Origin: JBCCFW01 sp039029535
GTDB lineage: Bacteria; Acidobacteriota; JBCCFW01
Assembly: GCA_039029535.1 (NCBI GenBank)
Contig: JBCCFW010000145.1
Location: 1-20,302, forward strand
Direction: 5' to 3'
DNA: 20,302 bases
Below are positions 13,601-20,302 of the stretch, in pieces. A program made the translations under genes and the position numbers. How positions within the stretch are numbered: position 1 is the first letter of the stretch; each line of letters begins with the position of its first letter. Below the pieces are notes generated by a model that did not search any database, was not told the origin of the DNA, and saw only the letters and a list, made by a program, of their open reading frames with translations.

Positions 13601-14820
13601 TAGACGATCTCGTGCTGACCGTCCCCGTCGAAGTCGAAGAGGGCGAGCTGGGTGTTGCCGCTCCCGTCCCCGTGCGCGACGTCCCAGAGCCGCACGTCGA
13701 GCCCCGGCGTGTTGAGCGGGTTGCCACCCGTGCGGCCGAGCAGGTCGTCGTGAACGAAGAGTCGACCGTTGTTGAGGAAGGCGATCTCGGGCGCGTCGTC
13801 GTCGTCGAAGTTGCCGACGGCCGGCGTGCTGCCCCGGTCACCGCCATAGCGCAGCGGACCGGCCAGCACGGTCGTCGTCTGAAGGTCCCAGGCGAGGATC
13901 GACTGGCTGAGCTGGTCGGTGACGATCGCGTCGACGTCTCCGTCGAGATCGAGGTCGGCCACCGCCGCCTGGGACTGCGCCAGCCAGGCCGTGCCGTCCG
14001 CCTGCCGCACGACCTCCCAGTCGTCGCCCGCGAAGTCGTAGCGGTAGAGGAAGGAGCCGACGATCATCTCGACGTTGGCGTCGCCAGGCTCGGCGTCGCG
14101 CGCGAAGGCCACCATCCCGTGACCGCTGTTGGTCGAGTAGTCGGGCGTGACGCCCGAGCGCACGGTGCCGGTGATCGCGTCGACCAGCCGACCCTGACGC
14201 GGGACGAGCTCGGGCACGCCGTCACCGTTCAAGTCGACGACGTGCAGGCCTTCGCGGTAGTCGGGATCGTCGGCGCCGGGGAGCACGTCGGTGGCGGTCC
14301 AGACGCGGGCGAGCCCAGGGAGCGCCGGGTCATGCTCCCAACGCTCGATCTCGTCACCGGTCTGAACGAAGACGTCGGTGAACCCATTGCGGTCGACGTC
14401 GGCGAGGGCGACGCCGGCGTCGCGATCCTGGGTGCGTCCGCCGAGTCGAGCGTTCTGCTGGAGCTCGCAGTCCTCGCCGTTCATGACGAGGAGCTCGAAG
14501 CCATGGGTGATGACCACCTCGACCGTGCCGTCACCGTCGAGGTCGGCGGCCACCGGGACGTCGTAGCCGGAGCCTCCCTCCTCCATCCGGCACTTCTCCA
14601 TCGCGATGAAGGTGCCGGTGGGGCTCGGCGGACGGGGCTCGGTGCAGTCGGGGACGAGACGGCAGTCGGGATCGAACTCGTCCACGAGGCCGTCGGCGTC
14701 ATCGTCGACGCGGTTGCCGCAGTCCTCCAAGGGGCCGGCGTGCAGGCGTGATCCGAGCCACGCGCCCAGCAGGACGAGCACGAGACAGACGGGTGCCAGC
14801 AGGCGAAGAAGGGAGGACAT
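10672..14820 (-). CDS. Giant secreted protein: FG-GAP/VCBS beta-propeller plus TSP3 super-repeats
   Basis: A 1382-residue exported protein. The signal peptide (MSSLLRLLAPVCLVLVLLGA...LHA) opens at ATG 14820; GGAAG just upstream is a weak ribosome site. Order of parts: one Cys/Asp repeat (DCGNRVDDDADGLVDEFDPDC, 33-53). Next come seven clear FG-GAP/VCBS-type Ca-binding motifs between residues 92 and 456 (for example ADLDGDGTVEVV, VDLNGDGVPELV, FDFDGDGQHEIV) with one degenerate copy at about 241-254, forming a seven- or eight-bladed propeller. A conserved 'VWDQSAYQVTNIHDDLAVP' segment follows at 479-497, then a CARDB/Ig-like domain at about 528-645. TSP3 Asp-rich repeats in four super-modules span 652-1254, and a fibronectin-like end follows at about 1262-1382. 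Known proteins of this build are surface adhesins or matrix proteins stabilised by Ca2+. No anchor is visible. Confidence 0.88.
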   Translation of the reverse strand: MSSLLRLLAPVCLVLVLLGAWLGSRLHAGPLEDCGNRVDDDADGLVDEFDPDCRLVPDCTEPRPPSPTGTFIAMEKCRMEEGGSGYDVPVAADLDGDGTVEVVITHGFELLVMNGEDCELQQNARLGGRTQDRDAGVALADVDRNGFTDVFVQTGDEIERWEHDPALPGLARVWTATDVLPGADDPDYREGLHVVDLNGDGVPELVPRQGRLVDAITGTVRSGVTPDYSTNSGHGMVAFARDAEPGDANVEMIVGSFLYRYDFAGDDWEVVRQADGTAWLAQSQAAVADLDLDGDVDAIVTDQLSQSILAWDLQTTTVLAGPLRYGGDRGSTPAVGNFDDDDAPEIAFLNNGRLFVHDDLLGRTGGNPLNTPGLDVRLWDVAHGDGSGNTQLALFDFDGDGQHEIVYRDTGKLRIFRGRDGMVLLDSGDDRCNSDTGNEHPTIVDVDLDGMAEVIVSCSGFVAVYESVAGELWLPARTVWDQSAYQVTNIHDDLAVPEDFTDNFRLHNHYHAQVSPGLYPESVAVPRSDVAVSSLRIEPTAAAVLDCDVDTSVELELEVCVPADVAARAFELHYFLGDPRMAGAVHLNEVLLTEPIPAGECRTFVHLVDFGADGDVFVVLNTRDDTAPVDFALPFFFECELANNVAGVTVCSPDSDGDGLRDDEELALGTDPAVADTDDDGLGDGEEVVAGLDGHVTDPLDRDTDDDGLGDGFESISSRTDPTNVDTDADGVQDGTELGRTMGIPDPDGAGPIDGTDSAVFRMDADPSTTTAPTVLDTDGGGSPDGAEDADGDGAVGPDETDPQAGEWPDDVDGDGDRIPDVVEIGLGSDPLVADTDGDGIDDGEELIPGTDGHVTSLFDADSDDDGLSDFAELAAGTDPNDYDTDRDAVSDGVEAGVTTPVPDPDGPGPLRGSDAPSFVADVDPASTTDPLVADTDGGGVAEGIEDLNRDGNVDLTESDPNVAVDDLDSDGDGLSNQAEMMFGGDPDDPDTDGDGLLDGQELAASLGRPITSLIDADTDDDGLSDGEEVLRYRTDPLDPDSDGDGLPDGLEAGVTMPVPDPDDGGPLLGTDPALFVGDSDPSTTTNPRDPDTDEGGTNDGDEDVDRDGAIDDGETDPMVTVDDLPPGPDTDGDGLTDEAELALGTDPFDVDSDDDGVADGEEVDDHGSDPLDADSDDDGLPDGVELGRTMPLPDPDGDGPLLGTDPDGFVPDADPSTRSDPTNPDTDGGGVLDGAEDRNQDGALDMGEQDPTSGNAADDPLTDCVAAPLFEVDGAPVFGLRVAKEGESLRLSWSPEHETRPAPCIVYDVYLAEDHPSSDDRPPVRARTDYRRVAIVGEASFVHRGALSDENAFDYLVVARSLSAGEGSWGFGWDGSAPVAR
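11047..12867 (-). repeat. Four tandem TSP3 super-modules inside the giant secreted protein gene
   Basis: The Asp-rich region is built of four higher-order units of about 157 residues (the last about 134). Each contains DTDGDG repeats, a 'G-x-T-x-P-x-PDPDG-x-GP-x-GTD' linker (its PDPD at residues 745, 903, 1060, 1194), a 'DADPSTTT' step, a 'DTDGGG' repeat and an 'ETDP' end. The copies are diverged in sequence but regular in order, showing duplication of whole modules rather than single repeats. Confidence 0.8.
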
Positions 14821-14890
14821 CGGGGCTTCCGAATCGAGGCTGGTGGGTCAGCTCGCCTCAATATAGTCCTGAAGCCCGGAGAGCGCCGGC

Positions 14891-15472
14891 TCAGTCGACT
14901 CCGAAGCAGAAGGCCGTCGAATTGGCCTTGTCCATCAGGCTGTACTCCCCAGGTGGGAGCTCACCGTCGGGCTGCAGGACGAAGGACGACTCTCCGTGGT
15001 TCTTCGCCAGGAGCGCGATCGTTCCGGCGGTCAGGTCGATCGTGACGGTCGTCCAGCTCGCCGTCGCCTGGGGTGTCGCCGCGCGGCGGACACCGGTCAA
15101 GCCAGCCTTGCGTTGCTTCCTCCCAGGCTCGGCCCCCTCGAGCACGGTGAGCTCCAGCGCCGTGGGCGAGGCCGCCTGGGACGCCGCCCGGACCACGAAG
15201 CGCAGGGGCTCGCCGGCCTTGAAGCGCACCGGCGACTTGCGGCCCGGGATGTCGTAGGTCGTCTTCGAGCCCGCCCAGCCGAGCAGCTTCGACTTGCTCC
15301 GGTAGGTGAACTTTTGGCGCTCGAGCTTCACGAGCTCTTCCCCGCCTTGCTCGGTGGTCACGAGACGGTAGGGAATGCCGACGTACTCGGGCTCGGCGAC
15401 GCCGGCGAGTGCCGAGCCCGGCACGACGACGAGAAAAGTCGCGAGCGTGAACGAGATGAGACGTTGTCTCAT
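14891..15472 (-). CDS. Secreted protein of unknown function
   Basis: A 193-residue protein with a clear signal peptide (MRQRLISFTLATFLVVVPGS, cleaved probably after ALA). ATG 15472 is chosen for its GGAGG site 6 bases upstream and the signal peptide; the frame stays open upstream but gives a low-complexity Ser/Arg sequence. The mature part looks like mixed beta structure: 'VGIPYRLVTTEQGGEELVKLERQK', 'SPVRFKAGEPLRFVVRA' and the closing 'LPPGEYSLMDKANSTAFCFGVD', a type of ending I associate with small beta-sandwich domains in exported proteins. A single Cys lies near the C-terminus. The next gene downstream, the giant secreted protein, begins 70 bases away on the same strand, so a shared transcript is possible. 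No function can be assigned. Confidence 0.75.
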   Translation of the reverse strand: MRQRLISFTLATFLVVVPGSALAGVAEPEYVGIPYRLVTTEQGGEELVKLERQKFTYRSKSKLLGWAGSKTTYDIPGRKSPVRFKAGEPLRFVVRAASQAASPTALELTVLEGAEPGRKQRKAGLTGVRRAATPQATASWTTVTIDLTAGTIALLAKNHGESSFVLQPDGELPPGEYSLMDKANSTAFCFGVD

Positions 15473-15503
15473 TGGGGGCCTCCACGGATGATTGACTGCC
15501 GCG

Positions 15504-15512
15504 ATGCTAGCA
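15504..15512 (-). promoter_or_regulatory. Extended -10 promoter element for the 15472 gene
   Basis: The minus strand reads TGCTAGCAT: a TG extension plus TAGCAT (4 of 6 to TATAAT), ending 31 bases before the ATG at 15472. It is nearly the same as TGCTATCAT upstream of the 4468 gene. The rest of the 15473-15695 gap, after the end of leuD, shows no gene or strong hairpin. Confidence 0.45.
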
Positions 15513-15695
15513 CGCCCGTGAGACGTGCCTGGAGAGCCGCGGTCGTCGAACGACGGCTCAGTGGGTGGCGACTGCCACGCCTCGCCCCAACGCCTTGCGC
15601 GAGCGACTCGGGCAACACCGGCAGTGACCACTCCAACGGCTCGCCCCTGGTCGTGCGCAACACCGTGATCGTTCACGTCCCCTGCGCGGACCGTG

Positions 15696-16325
15696 TCACT
15701 CGACGTCTGCGACGGCCCTCCGAGTGTCGAGCCCGATCGGTCGGGCCGACTCGTAGCGCTGGAGCAGCTCCTCTCGATCGAGGAGCCACGCTGTCGCGTC
15801 GAGCCCCTCCAGCAGCAGCTCCCGGGCGAACTGCTCGAGCCGGAAGCCGAGCTCGCGACCATCGCGGAAGGTCAGCGCCCCGCGTCGGAGGTCGACGGTC
15901 AACTCGAGGCTCGGATCGTCCTCCAGCTCACGCACGAGACGGGCGTGCGGCGTCCGCGCGAGCTCGATGGGAAGCAGCCCGTTGTTCAAGGCGTTGCCAC
16001 GGAAGATGTCGGAGAACGACCGCGCGACGACGGCCCGAAACCCGAACTGCTGCAACGCCCAGACGGCGTGCTCGCGGGAGGAACCACAGCCGAAGTTGTC
16101 ACCGGTCAGCAGGATGCGCGCATCCCGGGCTCGTGGTTGGGCGAGAACGAAGTCGGTCCGCTCACGACCGTCGGCGTCGAAGCGCCAGTCGTGGAAGAGG
16201 TGCTCGCCGAAGCCCTCGCGATCCGTGCTGGTGAGGAAGCGGGCCGGGATGACCTGATCCGTGTCGACGTCGTCGACGAGCAGCGGCAGGAGCGGGCTGG
16301 TGAAGGGGCGGAGTGGCTCACGCAC
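15696..16325 (-). CDS. leuD: 3-isopropylmalate dehydratase small subunit
   Basis: A 209-residue protein, the normal LeuD length. With LeuC it forms the isopropylmalate isomerase, which converts 2-isopropylmalate to 3-isopropylmalate in leucine biosynthesis in the cytoplasm. The aconitase swivel-domain hallmarks are present: 'DVDTDQVIPARFL' near residue 20, 'GDNFGCGSSREHAVWAL' at 75-91 and 'RSFSDIFRGNALNNGLLPIE' at about 102-121. The start is GTG at 16325, lying 8 bases inside the end of leuC, so translation is coupled. It is the last gene of the leuABCD operon. No clear terminator follows in the 220 bases before the next gene. Confidence 0.97.
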   Translation of the reverse strand: MREPLRPFTSPLLPLLVDDVDTDQVIPARFLTSTDREGFGEHLFHDWRFDADGRERTDFVLAQPRARDARILLTGDNFGCGSSREHAVWALQQFGFRAVVARSFSDIFRGNALNNGLLPIELARTPHARLVRELEDDPSLELTVDLRRGALTFRDGRELGFRLEQFARELLLEGLDATAWLLDREELLQRYESARPIGLDTRRAVADVE

Positions 16326-17760
16326 GACAAGACCCCAACTCGATGGGAGCGGCGAGCAGGGCTCGCGCGTCGGCGACTTGCCCGCTGACGGCCGAGGCGG
16401 CCGCGGTCGACGGGCTGGCCAGCAAGGTCCGACCGCCCGGTCCCTGTCGTCCTTCGAAGTTGCGGTTGCTCGTGGAGACCGCGAGCTGTCCCGGCAGGAG
16501 CCGGTCGCCGTTCATCGCGATGCACAGCGAGCAGCCCGGTCGATGCCACTCGGCACCGGCCCGCTCGAAGATCGCCGCCAGGCCCTCGGCTTCCGCGGCT
16601 CGTCTCACCGCCTGCGAGCCTGGCACGACCAGGGTCCGCACGCCGGGTGCGACGGCCCTTCCTTCGAAGACTCGGGCGGCCGTCCGCAGGTCGCTCAAGC
16701 GAGCGTTCGTGCAACTCCCGATGAAGACGACGTCGATCGGATGGCCGAGCAGGGACTGCCCGGGCGGGACGCCGATGTACGACAGCGCCTTGCGCAGTCG
16801 ATCGCGCGTCGGTCCAGCCGGCCGATCGTCGGGATCGGGCACGACCTCACTCAACCCGATCGACTGGGAAGGGTCCGTCCCGTAGGAGATCCGCGGCTCC
16901 AGCTCGTCGACGTTCAGGATCGTGCTTCGTCGGTAGGTCGCGTCGTCATCGGAACGCAGCGTGCGCCAACGCGTGACCGCCTCGTCCCAGGCCGCACCGA
17001 CCGGGGCGAAGGGGCGGCCTTCGAGGTACTCGAAGGTCGTGTCGTCGGGAGCGACGAGACCCGCCTTGGCTCCCGCCTCGATCGACATGTTGCAGAGCGT
17101 CATCCGCTCGTCCATCGAGAGACGCTCCACCACCGGACCGCGGTACTCGAAGGCATGACCGACGCCGGCGTTCACCCCGACCCGGGCGATGAACGCCAGG
17201 GCGAGGTCCTTGGCTTCGACACCCTCGGGAAGACGACCCTCGAAGCGCACCTCGTGAGGAGCGAGACGCTTGGTGATGAGAGCCTGGGTCGCGAGCACCT
17301 GCTCGACTTGGCTCGTGCCGATGCCGAAGCCGAGGGCTCCGAAGGCCCCGTGCGTCGCGCTGTGACTGTCGCCGCAGGCGATGGTCATCCCGGGCTGCGT
17401 GAGCCCGAGCTCGGGACCGATGACGTGCACGATGCCCTGGCGATCGCTGCCGGGACCGTGAAACGGGATGCCGTGCTCGGCGCAGCTCCGCTCGAGCGCG
17501 ACGAGCTGCTCGGCGGCCCGCGGATCGACGGGCTCGCCCGAGCCAGGTCGAGTCGGGAGGGAGTGATCGACCGTGGCGAAGCAACGTCCGGGATGGCGCA
17601 CGCCCACGCCCCGACGCTTCAAGCCGGCGAAGGCCTGAGGCGAGGTCACCTCGTGGAGCAGGTGCAAGTCGATGCCCAGGACCGAGGTCGGACGCGTGGC
17701 CACGACGTGCGCGTCCTGGACCTTCTCGACCAGCGTGCGAGGCATGCCGGACTGACTCAT
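16318..17760 (-). CDS. leuC: 3-isopropylmalate dehydratase large subunit
   Basis: A 480-residue protein, slightly over the usual 465-470. It is the Fe-S catalytic subunit of isopropylmalate isomerase. The three cluster ligands are in place: Cys350 in 'VFIGSCTNARLSDL', and Cys410 and Cys413 in 'PGCSLCIAMNGDRL'. Other family marks are 'FATVDHSLPT' (61-70), 'IACGDSHSATHGAFGALGFGIGTS' (127-150) and 'NRNFEGRQGPGGRTLLASP' (432-450). ATG 17760 overlaps the leuB stop (ATGA), so coupling decides the start; Met6 (MPRTLVEKV) is the more usual family N-terminus and could be used instead. It needs LeuD as partner, and leuD follows with an 8-base overlap. Confidence 0.97.
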   Translation of the reverse strand: MSQSGMPRTLVEKVQDAHVVATRPTSVLGIDLHLLHEVTSPQAFAGLKRRGVGVRHPGRCFATVDHSLPTRPGSGEPVDPRAAEQLVALERSCAEHGIPFHGPGSDRQGIVHVIGPELGLTQPGMTIACGDSHSATHGAFGALGFGIGTSQVEQVLATQALITKRLAPHEVRFEGRLPEGVEAKDLALAFIARVGVNAGVGHAFEYRGPVVERLSMDERMTLCNMSIEAGAKAGLVAPDDTTFEYLEGRPFAPVGAAWDEAVTRWRTLRSDDDATYRRSTILNVDELEPRISYGTDPSQSIGLSEVVPDPDDRPAGPTRDRLRKALSYIGVPPGQSLLGHPIDVVFIGSCTNARLSDLRTAARVFEGRAVAPGVRTLVVPGSQAVRRAAEAEGLAAIFERAGAEWHRPGCSLCIAMNGDRLLPGQLAVSTSNRNFEGRQGPGGRTLLASPSTAAASAVSGQVADARALLAAPIELGSCRA

Positions 17761-18866
17761 CCGCCATGTCCGAGCGGAGACGGCGCCGTCAGTCGTTCGA
17801 GCACGCGTGTACCGAGCTCTTCCGTCGTGGCCGTGGGTCCGTCACCGGCGAGCTCCGGGGTCAGCGGTCCCTCGGCGAGCGCGTGTTCGATGGCCCGTCG
17901 GATCGAGGTCGCTTCCTCGGCCAGGCCGAGACCCAGCTCGAAGAGCAGGGCCACCGAGTCGATGGTCGCAATCGGGTTGGCACGACCGGTGCCGACGAGG
18001 TCGGGCGCACTGCCGTGCACGGGCTCGAAGAGACCGAAGCGACGACGCCCCTTTCCAGCACCCAGCGACGCCGAGGGGAGGAGACCGAGCGAGCCGACGA
18101 GGGCCCCACACTGATCGCTGAGGATGTCGCCGAAGAGGTTGGGAGCCAGCACGACGTCGAAGCGGCTCGGGTGCGCGACGAGCTCGTAGGCCGCGGCATC
18201 GATGAGCCGATGCTCGACCACGACGTCGGGGAAGTCGGCCGCTACCTCGTTCACCACCCGTCGCCACAAGCGGGAGCAGTCGAGCACGTTGGCCTTGTCG
18301 ACCGAGGTCACGCGGCCACGACGCGAGCGAGCGATCTCGCAAGCCAGCCGCGTGACCCGGGCGATCTCACCATGCTGGTAAGCCATCGTGTCGATGGCTC
18401 GAGCGCCGTCCTCGTCTTCGTGGATCGCGCGGGGACGGCCGTAGTAGATGCCGCTGGTCAGCTCACGCACGATGAGAAGGTCGACGCCCTCCAGTCGGTC
18501 GCGCTTGAGGGGCGAGACGTCGAGCAGCTCGCGACGAGGAAGGATCGGACGCAGGTTGGCGTGCAGTCGCAACGACCGACGCAGCTCGAGCAGGGCTTGC
18601 TCGGGTCGCTGGTGCGCCGGCGCTTCGGCCAGCTCGGGCGTGCCCACGGCACCCAGCAACACGGCATCGGCCTCGTGTGCTGCCTGGAGCGTCTCGACCG
18701 GCAAGGCACGACCCTGCGTCTCGACGGCGCGGCCACCGATGAGCCCTTCGACGATCTCGAGCCGATGGTCGAACAGCGCGGCAGTCCGTTGGAGAACATC
18801 GACGGCCGGCGCGACGACCTCGGGCCCGATGCCGTCGCCGGGGAGGACGAGAACCTTCACGCGCAT
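17757..18866 (-). CDS. leuB: 3-isopropylmalate dehydrogenase
   Basis: A 369-residue protein. It oxidises and decarboxylates 3-isopropylmalate to 2-oxoisocaproate with NAD+ and a divalent metal. Family signatures: 'VLPGDGIGPEVV' at the start, 'RPEQALLELRRSLRLHANLRP' (substrate arginines), 'VRELTSGIYYG', 'VTSVDKANVLD', 'LIDAAAYELV', 'NLFGDILSDQ' (metal-binding Asp) and 'FEPVHGSAPDLVGTGRANP'. Small departures from the common form (APNLFGD rather than TENLFGD; SLRLHANLRP with a Leu where many have Tyr or Phe) do not touch the catalytic residues that I can identify. ATG 18866 lies 10 bases inside the end of leuA, and its stop overlaps the leuC start by 4 bases, so the four genes are tightly coupled. 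Confidence 0.96.
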   Translation of the reverse strand: MRVKVLVLPGDGIGPEVVAPAVDVLQRTAALFDHRLEIVEGLIGGRAVETQGRALPVETLQAAHEADAVLLGAVGTPELAEAPAHQRPEQALLELRRSLRLHANLRPILPRRELLDVSPLKRDRLEGVDLLIVRELTSGIYYGRPRAIHEDEDGARAIDTMAYQHGEIARVTRLACEIARSRRGRVTSVDKANVLDCSRLWRRVVNEVAADFPDVVVEHRLIDAAAYELVAHPSRFDVVLAPNLFGDILSDQCGALVGSLGLLPSASLGAGKGRRRFGLFEPVHGSAPDLVGTGRANPIATIDSVALLFELGLGLAEEATSIRRAIEHALAEGPLTPELAGDGPTATTEELGTRVLERLTAPSPLGHGG

Positions 18867-20035
18867 GGGCTCACCTCACCTTCCGCGACGACCAGGACCT
18901 CGTGAGCGATCTCGACGATCTCCGCGTCCATGACGCCCTTGCGTCGATCGGCGGCCTCGATGAATCGTCGATACACGACGTCGAGCTGCTCACGACTTCC
19001 GGAGAAGCCCAGCTCGGCGAGCCGCTCCCGCAGGGCGTGGCGCCCGCTGTGCTTGCCGAGCACGAGACGGGAGTCGGCCAGCCCGACGCTCTGTGGCGTC
19101 ATGATCTCGTAGGTCTCGCGGTTCTTGAGCATCCCGTCCTGGTGGATGCCAGCCTCGTGCGCGAAGGCGTTGGCACCGACGATGGCCTTGTTGGGCTGCG
19201 GTCCGAAGCGGATCAACTCGGCGAGCCGCCGGCTGGTGGGGACGAGACGCTCGCTGACGATGCCGGTGGAGAGACCGAGCTCCGCCTGCCGCGTGAGCAC
19301 GATCATCGCGATCTCTTCGAGCGAGCAGTTCCCCGCCCGCTCGCCGATGCCGTTGACGGTGCACTCGACCTGTCGAGCCCCGGCAGCGACGCCCGCCAGG
19401 GAGTTCGCGGTGGCGAGCCCCAGGTCGTCGTGACAGTGGACGCTGACGACGGCGCGCTCCCCCACCGCGTCGACCACCCGCGCCACGCGTCGTCCGTACT
19501 CGGAGGGGAGCGCGTAGCCGACGGTGTCAGGGACATTGATCGTCGTCGCCCCCGCTTCGGCCGTCGCGACGGCCACCTTGCAGAGGTAATCGACGTCGGT
19601 GCGAGACGCGTCCTCCGCAGAGAACTCGACGTCGTCGACGAAGCGACGTGCGTGCTGCACGGCAGTCACGGCCGCCTCGAGACATTGCTCGCGGGTCAGG
19701 CCCAGCTTGCTCTCGAGATGGAGGTCGCTGGTGGCGATGAAGACGTGGAGCCGCGGCCGATGCGACGGCTCGAGGGAGCGCGCAGCCACCTCGACGTCGT
19801 CGGGATGGGTGCGGCAGAGGGCGGCGACCCCTTGCTCGGGCCACGTCCGCGCGATGGCCTCCACCGCTCGGGCGTCGCCCTCCGAGGCCCGGGGGAAGCC
19901 CGCCTCGATGACGTCCACCCCGAGCTCGTGGAGCAGCCCGGCCATCTCGAGCTTCTCGGCCTCGGTGAGGCTGCAGCCCGGGGCCTGCTCTCCATCGCGC
20001 AGGGTCGTGTCGAAGACCTGAACTCGCTCGCTCAT
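18857..20035 (-). CDS. leuA: 2-isopropylmalate synthase, short form lacking the regulatory domain
   Basis: A 392-residue protein that condenses acetyl-CoA with 2-oxoisovalerate, the first committed step of leucine synthesis. The TIM-barrel catalytic marks are present: 'FDTTLRDGEQAPGCSLT' (8-24; Arg13, Asp14), metal-binding His200 and His202 in 'VHCHDDLGLATANSLAG', 'VNGIGERAGNCSLEE' (228-241), and the linker motif 'HEAGIHQDGMLKN' and 'LGKHSGRHAL'. It ends soon after 'ADRRKGVMDAEIVEI', where most bacterial enzymes continue for roughly 100 or more residues into the LeuA dimer domain that binds leucine. A related homocitrate- or citramalate-type activity cannot be fully excluded by eye, but the leuBCD neighbours favour LeuA. 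The start at 20035 has GGAGG 6 bases upstream. Confidence 0.93.
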   Translation of the reverse strand: MSERVQVFDTTLRDGEQAPGCSLTEAEKLEMAGLLHELGVDVIEAGFPRASEGDARAVEAIARTWPEQGVAALCRTHPDDVEVAARSLEPSHRPRLHVFIATSDLHLESKLGLTREQCLEAAVTAVQHARRFVDDVEFSAEDASRTDVDYLCKVAVATAEAGATTINVPDTVGYALPSEYGRRVARVVDAVGERAVVSVHCHDDLGLATANSLAGVAAGARQVECTVNGIGERAGNCSLEEIAMIVLTRQAELGLSTGIVSERLVPTSRRLAELIRFGPQPNKAIVGANAFAHEAGIHQDGMLKNRETYEIMTPQSVGLADSRLVLGKHSGRHALRERLAELGFSGSREQLDVVYRRFIEAADRRKGVMDAEIVEIAHEVLVVAEGEVSPCA

Positions 20036-20096
20036 GGGAAGCCTCCCCGCCGACTCCGGCCGGCGTGAGTCGGGAAGGTGGGCTCGGCGCGAGCAT

Positions 20097-20158
20097 CCGT
20101 CAAATAGATGATTTGAGCTACTCCATCCACGAAACAGATATCATCAGCTTCGTGGATG
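20097..20158. promoter_or_regulatory. Divergent leuA/LysR control region with two perfect palindromes
   Basis: An AT-rich island in GC-rich DNA. TCAAAT-N5-ATTTGA (20100-20116) is a perfect dyad. CATCCACGAA (20124-20133) and TTCGTGGATG (20149-20158) form a perfect 10-bp dyad with a 15-base spacer that overlaps the likely LysR start. On the plus strand TATCAT at 20139-20144 is a good -10 for the LysR gene. On the minus strand TTGACG (20098-20103) could be a -35 towards leuA. LysR-type regulators commonly bind dyads between themselves and a divergent target operon, so this is a likely operator. Confidence 0.55.
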
Positions 20159-20302
20159 ATGCTGGACGCGAGAACCTCGATCACGCCGCCCTGCGGGTGT
20201 TTCTGGCAGTGGTGCGCGAGGGCGGCTTCTCACGGGCAGCGAAGGGGCTCTACCGCAGTCAGCCGGCGGTGTCGGCGGCCGTGAGCCGGCTGGAGGAGCA
20301 GC
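20152..20302 (+). CDS. LysR family transcriptional regulator, 5' end only
   Basis: Only the first 50 codons are in the window, and the gene runs off the right edge. After 'ENLDHA' the frame reads ALRVFLAVVREGGFSRAAKG and then LYRSQPAVSAAVSRLEEQ. This is the classic LysR winged helix-turn-helix with SRAAKGLYRSQPAVSAAVSRLE as the DNA-reading helices. GTG 20152 is the nearest sensible start; no ribosome site precedes it. The -10-like TATCAT ends just 7 bases before it, so the transcript may begin at or near the start codon (leaderless). TTG 20113 is an alternative. The gene is divergent from leuA, and its own operator probably lies in the shared spacer. Its ligand is unknown. Confidence 0.85.
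   Translation, partial: MDDAGRENLDHAALRVFLAVVREGGFSRAAKGLYRSQPAVSAAVSRLEEQ

Noticed and set aside
11320..14751. A 1143-codon plus-strand open frame opposite the giant secreted protein gene.
   Set aside because: Same cause: antisense of Asp-rich repeats. The minus-strand frame has a signal peptide and propeller motifs.
14875..14896. A hairpin AGCCCGG...CCGGCT at the end of the 14891 gene as a terminator.
   Set aside because: The stem has a bulge, overlaps the stop codon and lacks a T-run; too weak to list.
15473..15862. An upstream extension of the secreted 193-residue protein to 15862.
   Set aside because: The extra 130 residues are low-complexity Ser/Arg/Gly and cross the end of leuD; the signal peptide and GGAGG site mark 15472 as the start.

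Overview
The window comes from a high-GC, apparently Gram-negative bacterium. Evidence for this is strong GC bias at third codon positions, several lipoprotein signal peptides, and large secreted calcium-binding-type repeat proteins. The mix of Asp-rich thrombospondin type-3 (TSP3) proteins, the 'NC-x-DG-x-DND-x-DG...DPDC' Cys repeats and IPT/TIG lipoproteins is typical of Myxococcota-like or Planctomycetota-like lineages. The sequence alone does not settle the phylum. No rRNA, tRNA, CRISPR array, transposase or phage gene was seen.

Layout: (1) 43-588, minus, a GNAT acetyltransferase, followed by a short non-coding stretch (641-823) bounded by 22-bp inverted repeats. (2) 876-4468, minus, a cell-surface block: a secreted TSP3 protein and two paralogous IPT/TIG lipoproteins that overlap by 4 bases. 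(3) 4576-6718, plus, a DUF938-type methyltransferase, a conserved lipoprotein and a small membrane-anchored CxxC protein. (4) 6810-9614, an inserted lower-GC cassette of two unfamiliar genes, bounded by a 162-bp direct repeat. The repeat carries the beginning of a DUF4174-type gene: the left copy is a truncated stub (6715-6831) and the right copy leads into the intact gene (9682-10161). (5) 10298-10663, plus, a small four-helix membrane protein frame split by an in-frame TGA, with a bacterial-SECIS-like hairpin just downstream. (6) 10672-14820, minus, a 1382-residue secreted protein with a beta-propeller of FG-GAP/VCBS-type repeats and four tandem TSP3 super-modules, then an unrecognised secreted protein at 14891-15472. 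(7) 15696-20035, minus, a compact leuABCD leucine-biosynthesis operon in which every junction overlaps. A divergent LysR-type regulator begins at the right edge, across an AT-rich, palindrome-rich spacer.

How the genes fit together: leuA, leuB, leuC and leuD supply the full path from 2-oxoisovalerate to 2-oxoisocaproate, and the LysR gene is the obvious candidate regulator. Most other genes are envelope or secreted proteins. The two items most worth following up are the possible UGA recoding at 10445 and the duplication-flanked cassette at 6810-9614, whose first gene encodes a secreted protein with a cryptic transglutaminase-like Cys/His/Asp pattern. There is no gene-free stretch over 300 bases. 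The longest gaps (589-875 and 15473-15695) hold an inverted-repeat element plus a terminator-like hairpin, and a promoter-like extended -10, respectively.
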